Assembly (NCBI GenBank): GCA_016794985.1 | Contig: JAEUIQ010000078.1 | Coordinates: 1-56,913 of the forward strand | DNA from: Planctomycetaceae bacterium | GTDB lineage: Bacteria; Planctomycetota; Planctomycetia; Pirellulales; Pirellulaceae | Reading direction: 5' to 3' | DNA length: 56,913 bases | Translations under genes and position numbers: made by a program | Part shown: positions 1 to 8,431 of the stretch, piece by piece | Position numbering within the stretch: the first letter of the stretch is position 1 | Layout: each line of letters begins with the position of its first letter | Notes under the pieces: model-generated | The model's database searches: none | The model's input: the letters and a program-made list of their open reading frames with translations, nothing else | Told to the model about the DNA's origin: nothing

Positions 1-41
1 CGTGTTCTTGCCTTTCGCCTACGGCTCAAGGCAAGAACACG
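1..41. repeat. 14-bp perfect inverted repeat (hairpin) at window edge
   Basis: Bases 1-14 are exactly complementary to 28-41, leaving a 13-base loop. The hairpin overlaps the stop region of the truncated hydrolase on the minus strand. It has no T-run on either side, so it does not look like a simple terminator. It may be the edge of a palindromic repeat element, or just a strong hairpin at the end of the assembled piece. Confidence 0.7.
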
Positions 42-705
42 GCACCCGGGGCGAATCCACTTGCAACACATTCCAGCAATCACTAAGCTGTTCCGTATTC
101 AGAGACCACCAATGAGTTTTAACAATTAATGGGACATCCCCATCCAGCAATAGCCACGAGACTGGCAAGAAGTAGTAGCGATTCGCGGCGACCGCCAACA
201 GGGAATCGTAAGGTACAATCAGAACAATCTTTTCTGGCGGGCGGTGAGCGTTTGCCAACTGGGACGCTGGGCCGCTGCCGATCGACTCACCGATAACCCC
301 GATCGGCGTGTCAGGAAATCGTTCGGACAAAATCTCGTAGGCATGGAGCGCGGCTTGGTTGAACGCCGATTCAGAGGGGGAACCCGGCTGCTGGCCGTAC
401 CCCGGATATTCTAAAACGTAAAGCGCATCTTCCGACGAAAGATTCTTCAAGACATAATCGCGATCCGAAGCTTGGCCCCCATTGCCGTGAAGCATGAGCC
501 AAACGGTTTGCGGCTCTTTCAATTCGCGACCAAAGCCCATGGTCTTGCCTTCATGGACCCAAGCAGTCAGTGGCCCGGTTGGCGAACGATGGGACGGAAA
601 ATACAACAGCGAACGTTGGATCCAAAAGACGAACAAACATAAACAGGCGTAAAAGAGGAGCCATGGTGTCAAGACTTTCAACAAGCGACGAAGCTTTTCA
701 TTCAT
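19..705 (-). pseudogene. Alpha/beta hydrolase, membrane-anchored, C-terminally truncated
   Basis: The start chosen is the ATG at 705, which overlaps the apbE stop by 8 bp and gives 228 residues. A longer reading frame from 804 lies wholly inside apbE. One membrane helix (residues 11-29) precedes an alpha/beta-hydrolase core, with an HGNGG oxyanion-type motif at 73-77 and a nucleophile elbow GESIGSG with Ser141. The family-like sequence runs to about residue 188 (FLPVSWLLLD). The last 40 residues do not resemble the family, and the region that should carry the catalytic Asp and His is missing. The tail runs into the hairpin at 1-41. The simplest reading is a gene cut off by a rearrangement or element insertion, so the product is probably inactive. 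Calling it a pseudogene is inference. Confidence 0.6.
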
Positions 706-1801
706 CTTGATTCGCCTCGACCTGATTCTTGCGGATTTCGCTGGTCCAATTCTCTGTTTGCAAGACTTCGGTCGGGGTTTCGAGGTCCCTGCGTCGGTAG
801 ACACAAGCCGCTACTGTGGGAAACCGGGCCGCAATCTCCGGCATTTGCTCCGGCGGACAAATTGCCAACGCGGACGCTAACGCATCGGAAGTCGCTCCGT
901 CGTCGGCCCATACCAATGTCAGGTTTTGGCCAAGGATTGGAGTCTTGGTATGGGGGTCGATCAAATGCGACCAGCGTGCTTGATCGGTTTCCAAGAATTG
1001 CGTTGAATCGCCGGAACTCGCCAGCGCGCGATTGGCAAGATAAACGCGAGTCATTGGTCCTGGATCATCGGCAGGCCGTGAGAGTCCGACCACCCAGCCC
1101 TTTTGGCCTGGTGGTGGATCGCCAGCAACCAAGTCGCCGGAAGCATCGATCAAGACTTTTGTGATTTCCAACTTGTCCTTTAGCAGTCGCAAGACTTGAT
1201 CGGCCGCGTCACCTTTGGCAATCCCACCAAAGTCAAGCTCCACACCGGGTGTACGCTTCAACAAGTATTCGGTGCACACCTCCAGGCGATCAAAACCGAC
1301 CCGTTCCGCAGCGAATGCGATCGCCTCCGAACTGGGCGGCTGCTTTTCGCGACGCGCGACTCGCCATAATTTGGTTAATTTTCCCAGGGTTACATCAAAG
1401 TATCCATTGGAATTTCGGTTCAGCGTGCGCGACATTTCTAACAATCGTCGCATGTCGTTCGAGAGCGGGATCTTTGTCTCGCACGGGGCAGCGTCGATCT
1501 GCCGCGTTTCACTGGCAGGTTGATAATCCGAGAAGATCCGTTCGAGCCGAGCGATCTCGGCAAACCCCGCCGCAAAGGCCTGTTCGGCGACGGCTTCGTC
1601 AGCCGCGTACAGCGAAATTTGAAACCGGACGCCCATGTGAACTTCTGACTTAGCAAAGCCCTGCAAAATGGGGGCGTTCGAGACGGTTTGCGCGACTGCC
1701 GGGCCGCAGATGTTCAGCATGGGGAGCCAAAAGAGCCAGACCATCAACCAGCACCGAAAACGAGTCCAAAAACGATAGGACACCAGAAACTCCCATTCCA
1801 T
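698..1801 (-). CDS. apbE: FAD:protein FMN transferase (ApbE family)
   Basis: ApbE proteins move FMN from FAD onto a Thr of target proteins such as Na+-pumping NADH dehydrogenase or Rnf subunits, outside the cytoplasmic membrane. The 367-residue product has a hydrophobic export signal (about residues 12-37, ending AVAQ). The family core LDFGGIAKG lies at 189-197, followed by an ASGDLVAG stretch, an HLIDP motif and a C-terminal SDALA metal/FAD-site motif. I chose the ATG at 1801; a TTG three codons upstream also lies in frame. The downstream hydrolase overlaps by 8 bp, so the two are probably co-transcribed. No flavinylation target is encoded nearby. The gene diverges from the oxidoreductase at 1961. 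Confidence 0.88.
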   Translation of the reverse strand: MEWEFLVSYRFWTRFRCWLMVWLFWLPMLNICGPAVAQTVSNAPILQGFAKSEVHMGVRFQISLYAADEAVAEQAFAAGFAEIARLERIFSDYQPASETRQIDAAPCETKIPLSNDMRRLLEMSRTLNRNSNGYFDVTLGKLTKLWRVARREKQPPSSEAIAFAAERVGFDRLEVCTEYLLKRTPGVELDFGGIAKGDAADQVLRLLKDKLEITKVLIDASGDLVAGDPPPGQKGWVVGLSRPADDPGPMTRVYLANRALASSGDSTQFLETDQARWSHLIDPHTKTPILGQNLTLVWADDGATSDALASALAICPPEQMPEIAARFPTVAACVYRRRDLETPTEVLQTENWTSEIRKNQVEANQDE

Positions 1802-1960
1802 GTGAAACAAGGGCGGCGATTGAAACCCTGTCGCGGCGGTGTTATTCTGGTGGAACCCCGGGAGTTTGGCAATTCAGCTTCTGGGAATTCGTTAATCCGT
1901 TCACGATGAGCCTGATGAGGTCCATCGTTCGATTCCCGCCTATCGATAGGAAGATCGTTC

Positions 1961-3298
1961 ATGAGTCAAAACTCTCCCCAAGGCCCTGCCTCTGCCGCGC
2001 GACGCGGATTCTTGAAGACGACTGCTGCGGTCGCGGCGGGGTCGATGTTGACGTCGCCCGCCAGCGGGGCTCCGGCGTTCCATGTCGCTGGTCGAGATGT
2101 CATTAAGATCGGCTTGGTCGGATGCGGTGGTCGGGGAACCGGTGCGGCAACCAACGCAATGAACACCGAGGGCTCGACCGAGTTGGTTGCGGTTGCTGAT
2201 GCTTTCGAAGGACGATTGAAGGGCTGCCTCGAAGAACTGTCTAAAGGACATCCGGACAAGGTCAAGGTCTCGCCGGACAATCAGTTCGTTGGTTTCGATG
2301 CCTATAAAGGTGTGTTGGCCAGCGATGCGGACTTGATCATTTTGACAACGCCGCCAGGTTTTCGCCCACTGCACTTCGAAGCCGCCGTCAATGCTGGCAA
2401 ACACGTCTTTATGGAAAAGCCCGTTGCCACCGATGCGGCCGGTGTCCGACGTGTGTTGGCGGCAAATGAAATTGCCAAAGCAAAAAACCTGGCCGTTCAG
2501 GTTGGGTTGCAACGCCACCACGAGCCAATGTATCGCGAGACCATTGCTCGTTTGAAGGACGGCGCGATTGGCGACATCAACTTTGCCCGAGCCTATTGGA
2601 ACGGGGATGGAGTTTGGACCAACCCGCGACGACCCGGTGAATCGGAAATGGAATACCAAATGCGAAATTGGTACTATTTCAATTGGTTGTGCGGCGACCA
2701 CATCGTCGAACAACACATTCACAATATCGACGTGATCAACTGGTTGTTCGATGACTACCCGGTCAAAGCCCAAGGCCAAGGCGGTCGGCAAGTCCGAACC
2801 GGCAAAGAGCATGGCGAAATCTACGACCATCATTTTGTTGAATTCACTTACGGCGACAACGCTGTGATGCTCAGCCAATGTCGACATATTCCTGGTTGTT
2901 GGAATTCGGTCGATGAATATGCTCACGGTTCGAAGGGGTGGGCGAACTTGTCTCGCGGACGAATCTATGACAAGGACGGCCAAGAAGTTTGGCGGGCACC
3001 GCGAAACGTGAATGGCTGGCAGCAAGAACATCATCACTTGTTTGCGGATCTACGCGAAGGTCGAATTCCGAACGAAGGCGACTACGGTGCGAAAAGCACC
3101 ATGACGGCGATCATGGGCCGTATGGCAACCTATACCGGTCAAGAGATCACTTGGGAACAAGCCTTCAACAGCAAGATCGCCCTAGCTGATTTCGACAACA
3201 TCAAGTCGTTTGATGATGTTCCCCCAGTCCTGCCGAACGAGGACCTGAGCTACAACATCATGCAGCCAGGCAAGTCGTGGGACAAAGTTGTTGGTTAG
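1961..3298 (+). CDS. Tat-exported Gfo/Idh/MocA family oxidoreductase
   Basis: NAD(P)-dependent sugar or polyol oxidoreductase of the Gfo/Idh/MocA family, 445 residues. A twin-arginine signal (ARRGFLK, residues 13-19, then an Ala-rich stretch) predicts folded export with cofactor bound. The Rossmann motif GLVGCGGRG lies at 51-59 and the family's EKP motif at 152-154. The start ATG has an AGGAAG-like ribosome site just upstream. Planctomycetes carry many such secreted paralogues, often near sulfatases, and the substrate cannot be read from sequence. It stands alone, divergent from apbE and followed by a strong terminator. A second, distinct family member lies at 19702. Confidence 0.88.
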   Translation: MSQNSPQGPASAARRGFLKTTAAVAAGSMLTSPASGAPAFHVAGRDVIKIGLVGCGGRGTGAATNAMNTEGSTELVAVADAFEGRLKGCLEELSKGHPDKVKVSPDNQFVGFDAYKGVLASDADLIILTTPPGFRPLHFEAAVNAGKHVFMEKPVATDAAGVRRVLAANEIAKAKNLAVQVGLQRHHEPMYRETIARLKDGAIGDINFARAYWNGDGVWTNPRRPGESEMEYQMRNWYYFNWLCGDHIVEQHIHNIDVINWLFDDYPVKAQGQGGRQVRTGKEHGEIYDHHFVEFTYGDNAVMLSQCRHIPGCWNSVDEYAHGSKGWANLSRGRIYDKDGQEVWRAPRNVNGWQQEHHHLFADLREGRIPNEGDYGAKSTMTAIMGRMATYTGQEITWEQAFNSKIALADFDNIKSFDDVPPVLPNEDLSYNIMQPGKSWDKVVG

Positions 3299-3363
3299 TG
3301 CCTTGTTGAACTCAAGGATCCGGTCAGCATTGCAGAGCGGCGTCCGCCGTTGTGTAGACTAAA

Positions 3364-3410
3364 TGAATTCGCTGTTGAGTCCTGGCAAGAATGCTGCAAC
3401 AGCGAATTCA
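3364..3410. repeat. 14-bp perfect inverted repeat
   Basis: TGAATTCGCTGTTG at 3364-3377 pairs exactly with 3397-3410 across a 19-base spacer. It lies about 65 bp past the oxidoreductase stop and is not followed by a T-run. It may be an mRNA 3'-end stabiliser or a palindromic repeat. Confidence 0.7.
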
Positions 3411-3466
3411 CGGCTTGCCCCTTTGCATACCACAAGCTCGGTAAGTATTGGTTCCACCCAAAGGAG

Positions 3467-3500
3467 ACGGATTGGCGCGCGGGCGCCAATCCGTTTTTGT
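3467..3500 (+). terminator. Rho-independent terminator
   Basis: A 12-bp perfect stem (3467-3478 with 3483-3494) closes a 4-base loop and runs directly into TTTTTGTTT. It would end transcripts from the plus-strand oxidoreductase before the convergent ymdB gene. Confidence 0.85.
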
Positions 3501-3540
3501 TTAGGCAGGATTCGCTCGTGCGCTGAGCTGTCCTTTGAGA

Positions 3541-4320
3541 TCAATCTCGCAAGATTGTACGCTGGATCGACTTGGCTAAAAACGTCTGATCATCCACTTC
3601 GACTTCGGTCGCATGAACCTCTATTTCGCCTTCCGCGACCGAAAACGACGTGGGTTCGAAAGTGAGGACCGTCTTCAAGACTTGTTTGGTTTCTCGACCA
3701 ATGACACCGCTGTGCGGTCCTGACATGCCGACATCGCACTGAAACGCGGTGCCCTTTGGCAAGACTCTCTCGTCGGCCGTGGTCACGTGCGTATGCGTGC
3801 CCAGCACCGCCGAGACTCGCCCGTCCAAGTAGTGCCCCATCAACTGCTTGTCACTGGTCGCTTCCGCGTGAAAATCAACCAAGACCGGTCCGGGGGGCAA
3901 TTCGCCGCTTTTTAGAATCGTGTCCACACACTGAAACGGGCAATCGACAGGGCGCATGAAGACGCGACCCAACAACGCGATGACCGAGAAATGTCGTCCG
4001 TCAGCCAACTTAATCGTGGCCCAACCTCGGCCCGGCGCGTTCGCGGGAAAATTCGCAGGCCGAGCGATGTCCGTCTTGGTCCCGAGAATCGAATAGATCT
4101 CCCGCTTCTTGTAGGCGTGATCTCCCAACGTAATCAGATCGACACCCGCCGCGACCAAATTGTGATATTGGCCGGGCGAGAGTCCCGATCCGTTGTAGGC
4201 ATTCTCAGCATTGGCAATCACCACATCCAGTCCAGCCCGACGTCGCCAGGCCGGAACTTGGGACACGACGCAACTGATGCCGGACTTGCCCACAATATCG
4301 CCGATGAAACCAAATCTCAT
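3541..4320 (-). CDS. ymdB: YmdB family metallophosphoesterase
   Basis: Binuclear-metal phosphoesterase of the YmdB/TIGR00282 family; characterised members hydrolyse 2',3'-cyclic mononucleotides. Metal-site motifs are visible in order: IGD (Asp8), NAEN (37-40), GDH (66-68), DFHAEATSDK (149-158) and GTHTH (174-178). The length of 259 residues is normal for the family. It lies 3 bp downstream of rny, a pairing also known in Firmicutes and other bacteria, consistent with a joint role in RNA turnover. The GDH motif replaces the more usual GNH, which is a minor variation. Confidence 0.9.
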   Translation of the reverse strand: MRFGFIGDIVGKSGISCVVSQVPAWRRRAGLDVVIANAENAYNGSGLSPGQYHNLVAAGVDLITLGDHAYKKREIYSILGTKTDIARPANFPANAPGRGWATIKLADGRHFSVIALLGRVFMRPVDCPFQCVDTILKSGELPPGPVLVDFHAEATSDKQLMGHYLDGRVSAVLGTHTHVTTADERVLPKGTAFQCDVGMSGPHSGVIGRETKQVLKTVLTFEPTSFSVAEGEIEVHATEVEVDDQTFLAKSIQRTILRD

Positions 4321-4323
4321 TCG

Positions 4324-5871
4324 CTATCTCGCAAATTCAGAGAAGCGAGATTCACGAATCACGGTCACTTTGATTTCACCAGGATACGTCAATCGTTGTT
4401 CGAAAGAATTGGCAATATCGCGACAGATCTTGGCTGCCGAACTATCGTCCGCTTCCTCCGCACTAACAATGACGCGCATCTCGCGTCCCGCTTGGATCGC
4501 AAACGCCTGTTGAACGCCCTTGAATTCACGCGCGATCGCTTCCAATTCTTCCATGCGACGGATGTACCGTTCCAAGGATTCACGTCGTGCACCAGGCCGC
4601 GACGCACTGCACGCGTCGGCCGCCGCGACCAGCACCGTATATGGGTACTCGGTGATGATTTCGTCGTGATGACCCAGGGCTGCATGAACCACATCCGGAC
4701 CTTCACCGTGCCGCTTCAGGATCTCGGCACCAATCTTGGGGTGCCCGCCCTCCAATTCATGGTCGGCGGCTTTGCCAATATCGTGCAACAGACCGCAGCG
4801 CCGGGCCAAGTTCTCATCCAAGCCCACCATTTCCGCCAACAAACCAGCGATGAACGCGACTTCAATGCTATGACGTAGCACGTTCTGGCTGTAGCTGGTT
4901 CGGAAATGGAGTCGTCCTAAGTAATCAATAACTTTTTCATGGACTCCGCCTAAACCAACTTCGTCCACAGCCTCGATGCCTTTTCGGCGGATGACCTTCT
5001 TGATTTCTTTCTCGTTTTCACGGACGACTTCTTCGATCTTCGTCGGATGAATTCGGCCGTCGGCAATCAGCTTGCTCAGCGACATGCGTGCGACTTCGCG
5101 GCGAATGGGATCGAAGCCGGAAACGATGACGACCCCGGGAGTATCGTCGATGATGAGATCAACCCCGGTTTCCTTTTCAAACGACCGAATGTTTCGGCCT
5201 TCGCGTCCGATGATGCGTCCCTTCAACTCGTCATTGGGAATGTCGATCGACGAAGTCGTGGCCTCTGAAGTTTGCGAAGCCGCGTATCGCTGGAGCGCAA
5301 TCAACAACATGTCGCGGGATTTTTGTTCCAACTGTTCGGTCATGTTGCGTTCGTGACGCATCAGTCTCCGACCAATTTCGCTGGATAGTTCCGTTTCCAA
5401 CAAGGACAGCAAGCGTTGTGTCGCCTCTTCACGACTCAGCCCAGTGATTTGATGCAGTTGCCGTCTTTGCTGTTCTAAAAGTTCTTCCAGATCCTTTTCT
5501 CGCTTCGTGTTGCGTTCCAGTTTTTCAGTCACGCGCCGCTGCGACGCTTCGACCATTTTTTCCTGCTTTCGCAAGCCTTCCATCTGCTGCTTTAGCTGCT
5601 GGTCCTTTTGTTCAATAGCGTCTCGCTCGCGCCGGACTTCCTGCAAAGATTTGGTACGCATCTCCTCCAGTTCGGTTTTCTTGGCTAACAAGTTCTCCTT
5701 GGCTTGGAGTTCTGCTTCTCGGTGAATCTCTTCGGCTTTCTTTTTTCCAGCCTCGATAATATCGTCCGCTTGCTTTTTGGCGGTCATACGCGTGGCATAA
5801 AGAAAACCGCCAAAGCCAGCGGCTCCAATCAAAATGCCGATCACGGCGCCTACAATCGCTTCCGTACCCAT
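4324..5871 (-). CDS. rny: Ribonuclease Y
   Basis: Membrane-bound endoribonuclease that starts mRNA decay. The 515-residue product has an N-terminal transmembrane helix (about 5-25), a long charged coiled coil (about 28-160), a KH RNA-binding domain containing GREGRNIRSFE, and an HD domain with HSIEVA and LLHDIGKA. I prefer the ATG at 5871, which has a GGAG 9 bases upstream; an in-frame TTG at 5877 is possible. It forms a two-gene operon with ymdB. Confidence 0.95.
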   Translation of the reverse strand: MGTEAIVGAVIGILIGAAGFGGFLYATRMTAKKQADDIIEAGKKKAEEIHREAELQAKENLLAKKTELEEMRTKSLQEVRRERDAIEQKDQQLKQQMEGLRKQEKMVEASQRRVTEKLERNTKREKDLEELLEQQRRQLHQITGLSREEATQRLLSLLETELSSEIGRRLMRHERNMTEQLEQKSRDMLLIALQRYAASQTSEATTSSIDIPNDELKGRIIGREGRNIRSFEKETGVDLIIDDTPGVVIVSGFDPIRREVARMSLSKLIADGRIHPTKIEEVVRENEKEIKKVIRRKGIEAVDEVGLGGVHEKVIDYLGRLHFRTSYSQNVLRHSIEVAFIAGLLAEMVGLDENLARRCGLLHDIGKAADHELEGGHPKIGAEILKRHGEGPDVVHAALGHHDEIITEYPYTVLVAAADACSASRPGARRESLERYIRRMEELEAIAREFKGVQQAFAIQAGREMRVIVSAEEADDSSAAKICRDIANSFEQRLTYPGEIKVTVIRESRFSEFAR

Positions 5872-5937
5872 GTTCAACCACTCCGATTCTCAATCGTTAT
5901 ATGAAACGGAATGACCAGAAAGTTGCGGCGACTCGGT

Positions 5938-6324
5938 TCACGAGTATGAGCAAACGGTGGCACGCCTACGAAGAATCCGTGCAGCAATTCGTGTTTCCAC
6001 TCGACAATGGTTCGCGAAGAATTTTAGTAATCGCCCCAGCCCAATTCTGGTAGGCTCGATTCTGGTAGGCCCGTTTCTAACCGGCCAGTTTCTAACCGAC
6101 CAGTCACTACGGTACCGCCAGGAATGCCCATTCCAGGAGTCAACGGGATTCTCTGTCCCTGTGCAGTCCGTGACAACCAATCGAGCCGAGGCTACCAGCC
6201 CCGCCGGGTCTTCCACCAACCGCAACCGGTCCACGAGAAACACCATGCCCGGTTCGACCAACCGCACAAGTCGGTCGACAAGCAAGAGCCAAACGATAAG
6301 GATCCAAGTCAACGCGTTCATCAT
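5938..6324 (-). CDS. Possible small membrane protein upstream of rny (uncertain)
   Basis: A minus-strand frame from the ATG at 6324 (or 6321) gives about 128 residues and lies upstream of rny in the same direction. The first 20 residues are strongly hydrophobic (NALTWILIVWLLLVDRL). Two similar LVDRL-type segments follow, and the rest is Arg/Trp-rich and low in complexity because it reads the 15-bp repeats. No family is recognised and there is no clear ribosome site. It may be real only in its N-terminal half, or not a gene at all. Confidence 0.2.
   Translation of the reverse strand: MMNALTWILIVWLLLVDRLVRLVEPGMVFLVDRLRLVEDPAGLVASARLVVTDCTGTENPVDSWNGHSWRYRSDWSVRNWPVRNGPTRIEPTRIGLGRLLKFFANHCRVETRIAARILRRRATVCSYS
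6044..6103. repeat. Four 15-bp tandem units in two flavours
   Basis: Units are 6044-6058 and 6059-6073 (ATTCTGGTAGGCTCG and the same with CCCG), then 6074-6088 and 6089-6103 (TTTCTAACCGGCCAG and the same with GACCAG). Within each pair the units differ by one base, and the two pairs share only the T-T-C-T core. Confidence 0.7.
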
Positions 6325-6598
6325 CAATCAGGGGAAACACTAGCCGTTTGTTGGGTCGGACCAGCCGACCTAGAAAACCAACTTCCAGTCATCCGAAGAT
6401 CTTAACCGTGCGTCACAAGTTCAGGCCGTGTCGCAGTCACCTCCGCCCTGCTCCCGAGGCGTGTTAAGATGATATCACAACGACCGTGACTCGCAACCCA
6501 ACGGCTCAGCATACCCCAGGCGTTGCCGTTGGCGGGCCCAACCCTAGATTCACTCGATCCATTGACCAGCGCACCTATCTCAGTTCGCCACCAATTTC

Positions 6599-7705
6599 AT
6601 GGCCAAGCCCCCAACTTCAACGACCGATGAACACGCATTGCGTCTGGAGCTTCCCGCCCGTTTCTGGCAGTCGAGTGTGGTGTTGGTTGCCGTTTCCGGC
6701 GGCAGCGATTCGTTGGCCTTGGCCCTTTCCTTGCAACACGCGCGGAAACGAAGAGCCGTGCTGCAACCTGTTCCCGAATTGCTCGCCTTTCATTTCGACC
6801 ATCGCTGGCATGAGGACTCGGCAAATTTGGCTAGCTGGGTTGAACAGACCCTCGCAGCTCATGGCGTACCGACGATCATTCGCCGTCGCGACGACGGCAA
6901 AACTTCCGAATCTGCTCCTTGCGGGACATCGGTCGACGGTCCTCAGTCGGAAGGTGATGCGCGACGTTGTCGATATGCAGCCATGGAATTGGCGGCTCGA
7001 GCGACCGGGGCTTCTTTCGTGGCCACGGGACATACTCGCGATGACCAAGTCGAAACGGTTCTGATGCGGATCGCCCGAGGAACCGGGATCTCGGGGTTGG
7101 CGGGGATCCCAAACCAGCGTGAGTTTTACCAGGACTGTTGGCTGATTCGACCATTGTTGTCGGAAACTCGGCAACGCCTCCGCGACTATTTGCACAGCAT
7201 TGGCCAAGAATTTTGGGATGATCCCACCAACACCGATCTGCGGTGGACCAGAAATCGCGTTCGCTGTTCCGTACTTCCCTGGTTGCGTCAAAACTTTTCT
7301 ACTGACATCGATCAATCGTTATTGCGGCTGAGCGAGTTAGCCAGCGACCACCAAAAAATGCTGCAGTACCTAGCCGAAACGAATCGTGCTGCGGTACTCG
7401 AATTGACCAATCAGTCGCTGGTTGTGGATGTCCGACCGTGGTCGGCTCTGCCGGAGAACGTTGTTCGGTCTTTACTGATTTATTGGTGGGAGCGTGCGAA
7501 TCTTCCTTTGCAGGAAATGGACTTCGACCACTGGTGCCGCTTGACGCGGATCGCGTTTCGAACTTCCGAAGCGAACTCGCCTGATCGTTGGCCCAGTGAA
7601 TTCCATTTTCCGGGGCATGTGGTAGCGAAGCGTTCGGGAGGGATCTTGCGGATTTCTGTCGATCCGATGAAAACGCCAAACGATTCGACTTTCCCAGCTT
7701 CCTGA
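6599..7705 (+). CDS. tilS: tRNA(Ile)-lysidine synthase
   Basis: TilS attaches lysine to C34 of the CAU-anticodon tRNA(Ile), making lysidine so that it reads AUA. The 368-residue product has the N-type ATP pyrophosphatase PP-loop SGGSDS at 33-38. ATGHTRDDQVETVLMR and a downstream RNRVR motif, both diagnostic of TilS, follow. The C-terminal third is weakly conserved, as is usual. The ATG at 6599 is the only start that includes the complete PP-loop domain without extra sequence. It is followed, after 168 bp, by the sigma factor gene. Confidence 0.93.
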   Translation: MAKPPTSTTDEHALRLELPARFWQSSVVLVAVSGGSDSLALALSLQHARKRRAVLQPVPELLAFHFDHRWHEDSANLASWVEQTLAAHGVPTIIRRRDDGKTSESAPCGTSVDGPQSEGDARRCRYAAMELAARATGASFVATGHTRDDQVETVLMRIARGTGISGLAGIPNQREFYQDCWLIRPLLSETRQRLRDYLHSIGQEFWDDPTNTDLRWTRNRVRCSVLPWLRQNFSTDIDQSLLRLSELASDHQKMLQYLAETNRAAVLELTNQSLVVDVRPWSALPENVVRSLLIYWWERANLPLQEMDFDHWCRLTRIAFRTSEANSPDRWPSEFHFPGHVVAKRSGGILRISVDPMKTPNDSTFPAS

Positions 7706-7873
7706 GACGCGACGAAGCCGCCCGTTAGAAAGAGGGCCGTCCACGAGGGAAAACCGTGCGTTAGGTCGATTGTCACATTTTTGAAATATTGCTTTTTTTA
7801 TTCCACGTTTTCGAGGACTCGGCATCATACAACATGGCATCACCCAAACTGGGCGGACGTGTTGGAGAACGGG

Positions 7874-8431
7874 ATGGACTACAAAGCAGAATCCGACGAA
7901 TGGCTGATGCAGCAAGTCAAGACCGGCCGGCGAGACTGCCTAGAAGCATTGGTCCGCCGATACGCGACGCCATTGTTGACCTATTTGCATCGCATTTCCG
8001 GGGCGCGCCATACAGCTGAAGACCTCTTACAAGAAACCTTCCTCGCCGTATGGGCCCGAAGAGAGACCTTTGCCGCAACCGGGACCTTTGCCAGTTGGCT
8101 ATTTGCGATTGCTACCAATTGCCACCGTCAATCACTACGAAGCCGAAGTCGACGATTGGTCATGTTCGACACAAGTGATTCCATTCCGGCGGTTCCTTGC
8201 ACCACTCCCACACCTCTCGATCAATCGCTGATCATCGAACAACAGCGGGCTTTGGAGTTGGCTATTTCACGTCTGCCAGAACAGCAACGCGAAGTCTTGG
8301 TCATGCGACATTGGAATCGAATGCCACACGCAGAAATCGCGAAGGTCGTGGACTGTACGGTCGCGACCGTTCGTTCCCACTTGCATCATGCTCTCAAGAA
8401 CATTCGCCGATACATGGAGTCTCACTCGTGA
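7874..8431 (+). CDS. ECF-type RNA polymerase sigma factor
   Basis: A 185-residue sigma-70 family ECF factor. Region 2 (EDLLQETFLAVWARR and a SWLFAIATN segment) recognises the -10 element. Region 4 (RLPEQQREVLVMRHWNRMPHAEIA and a helix-turn-helix) recognises the -35. I chose the ATG at 7874 because GGAG sits 6 bases upstream; in-frame codons back to 7781 have no ribosome site and code for atypical sequence. The stop overlaps the GTG start of the alpha-2-macroglobulin gene by 4 bp (GTGA), so the two are translationally coupled. That is the classic arrangement for a sigma/anti-sigma pair. Confidence 0.92.
   Translation: MDYKAESDEWLMQQVKTGRRDCLEALVRRYATPLLTYLHRISGARHTAEDLLQETFLAVWARRETFAATGTFASWLFAIATNCHRQSLRSRSRRLVMFDTSDSIPAVPCTTPTPLDQSLIIEQQRALELAISRLPEQQREVLVMRHWNRMPHAEIAKVVDCTVATVRSHLHHALKNIRRYMESHS

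Larger units (their letters stand above)
5872..6598. other. Intergenic region between rny and tilS, no confident gene
   Basis: About 730 bases between divergent rny and tilS. It holds the 15-bp tandem array at 6044-6103. A minus-strand reading frame (6324 down to 5938) starts with a hydrophobic stretch of about 20 residues and then becomes repetitive. The overlapping plus-strand frames are Ser/Thr/Arg/Asn-rich and look non-coding. Promoters for rny and tilS presumably lie here, but I see no convincing -35/-10 pair. Confidence 0.5.

Noticed and set aside
1940..3037. 365-codon minus-strand open frame opposite the Gfo/Idh/MocA gene
   Set aside because: Antisense shadow of a clear gene with Tat signal and Rossmann motif.
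3361..3500. Possible CRISPR-like or small RNA locus because of two strong hairpins in a row
   Set aside because: There is no repeat-spacer structure; the second hairpin is a standard terminator and the first a simple inverted repeat.
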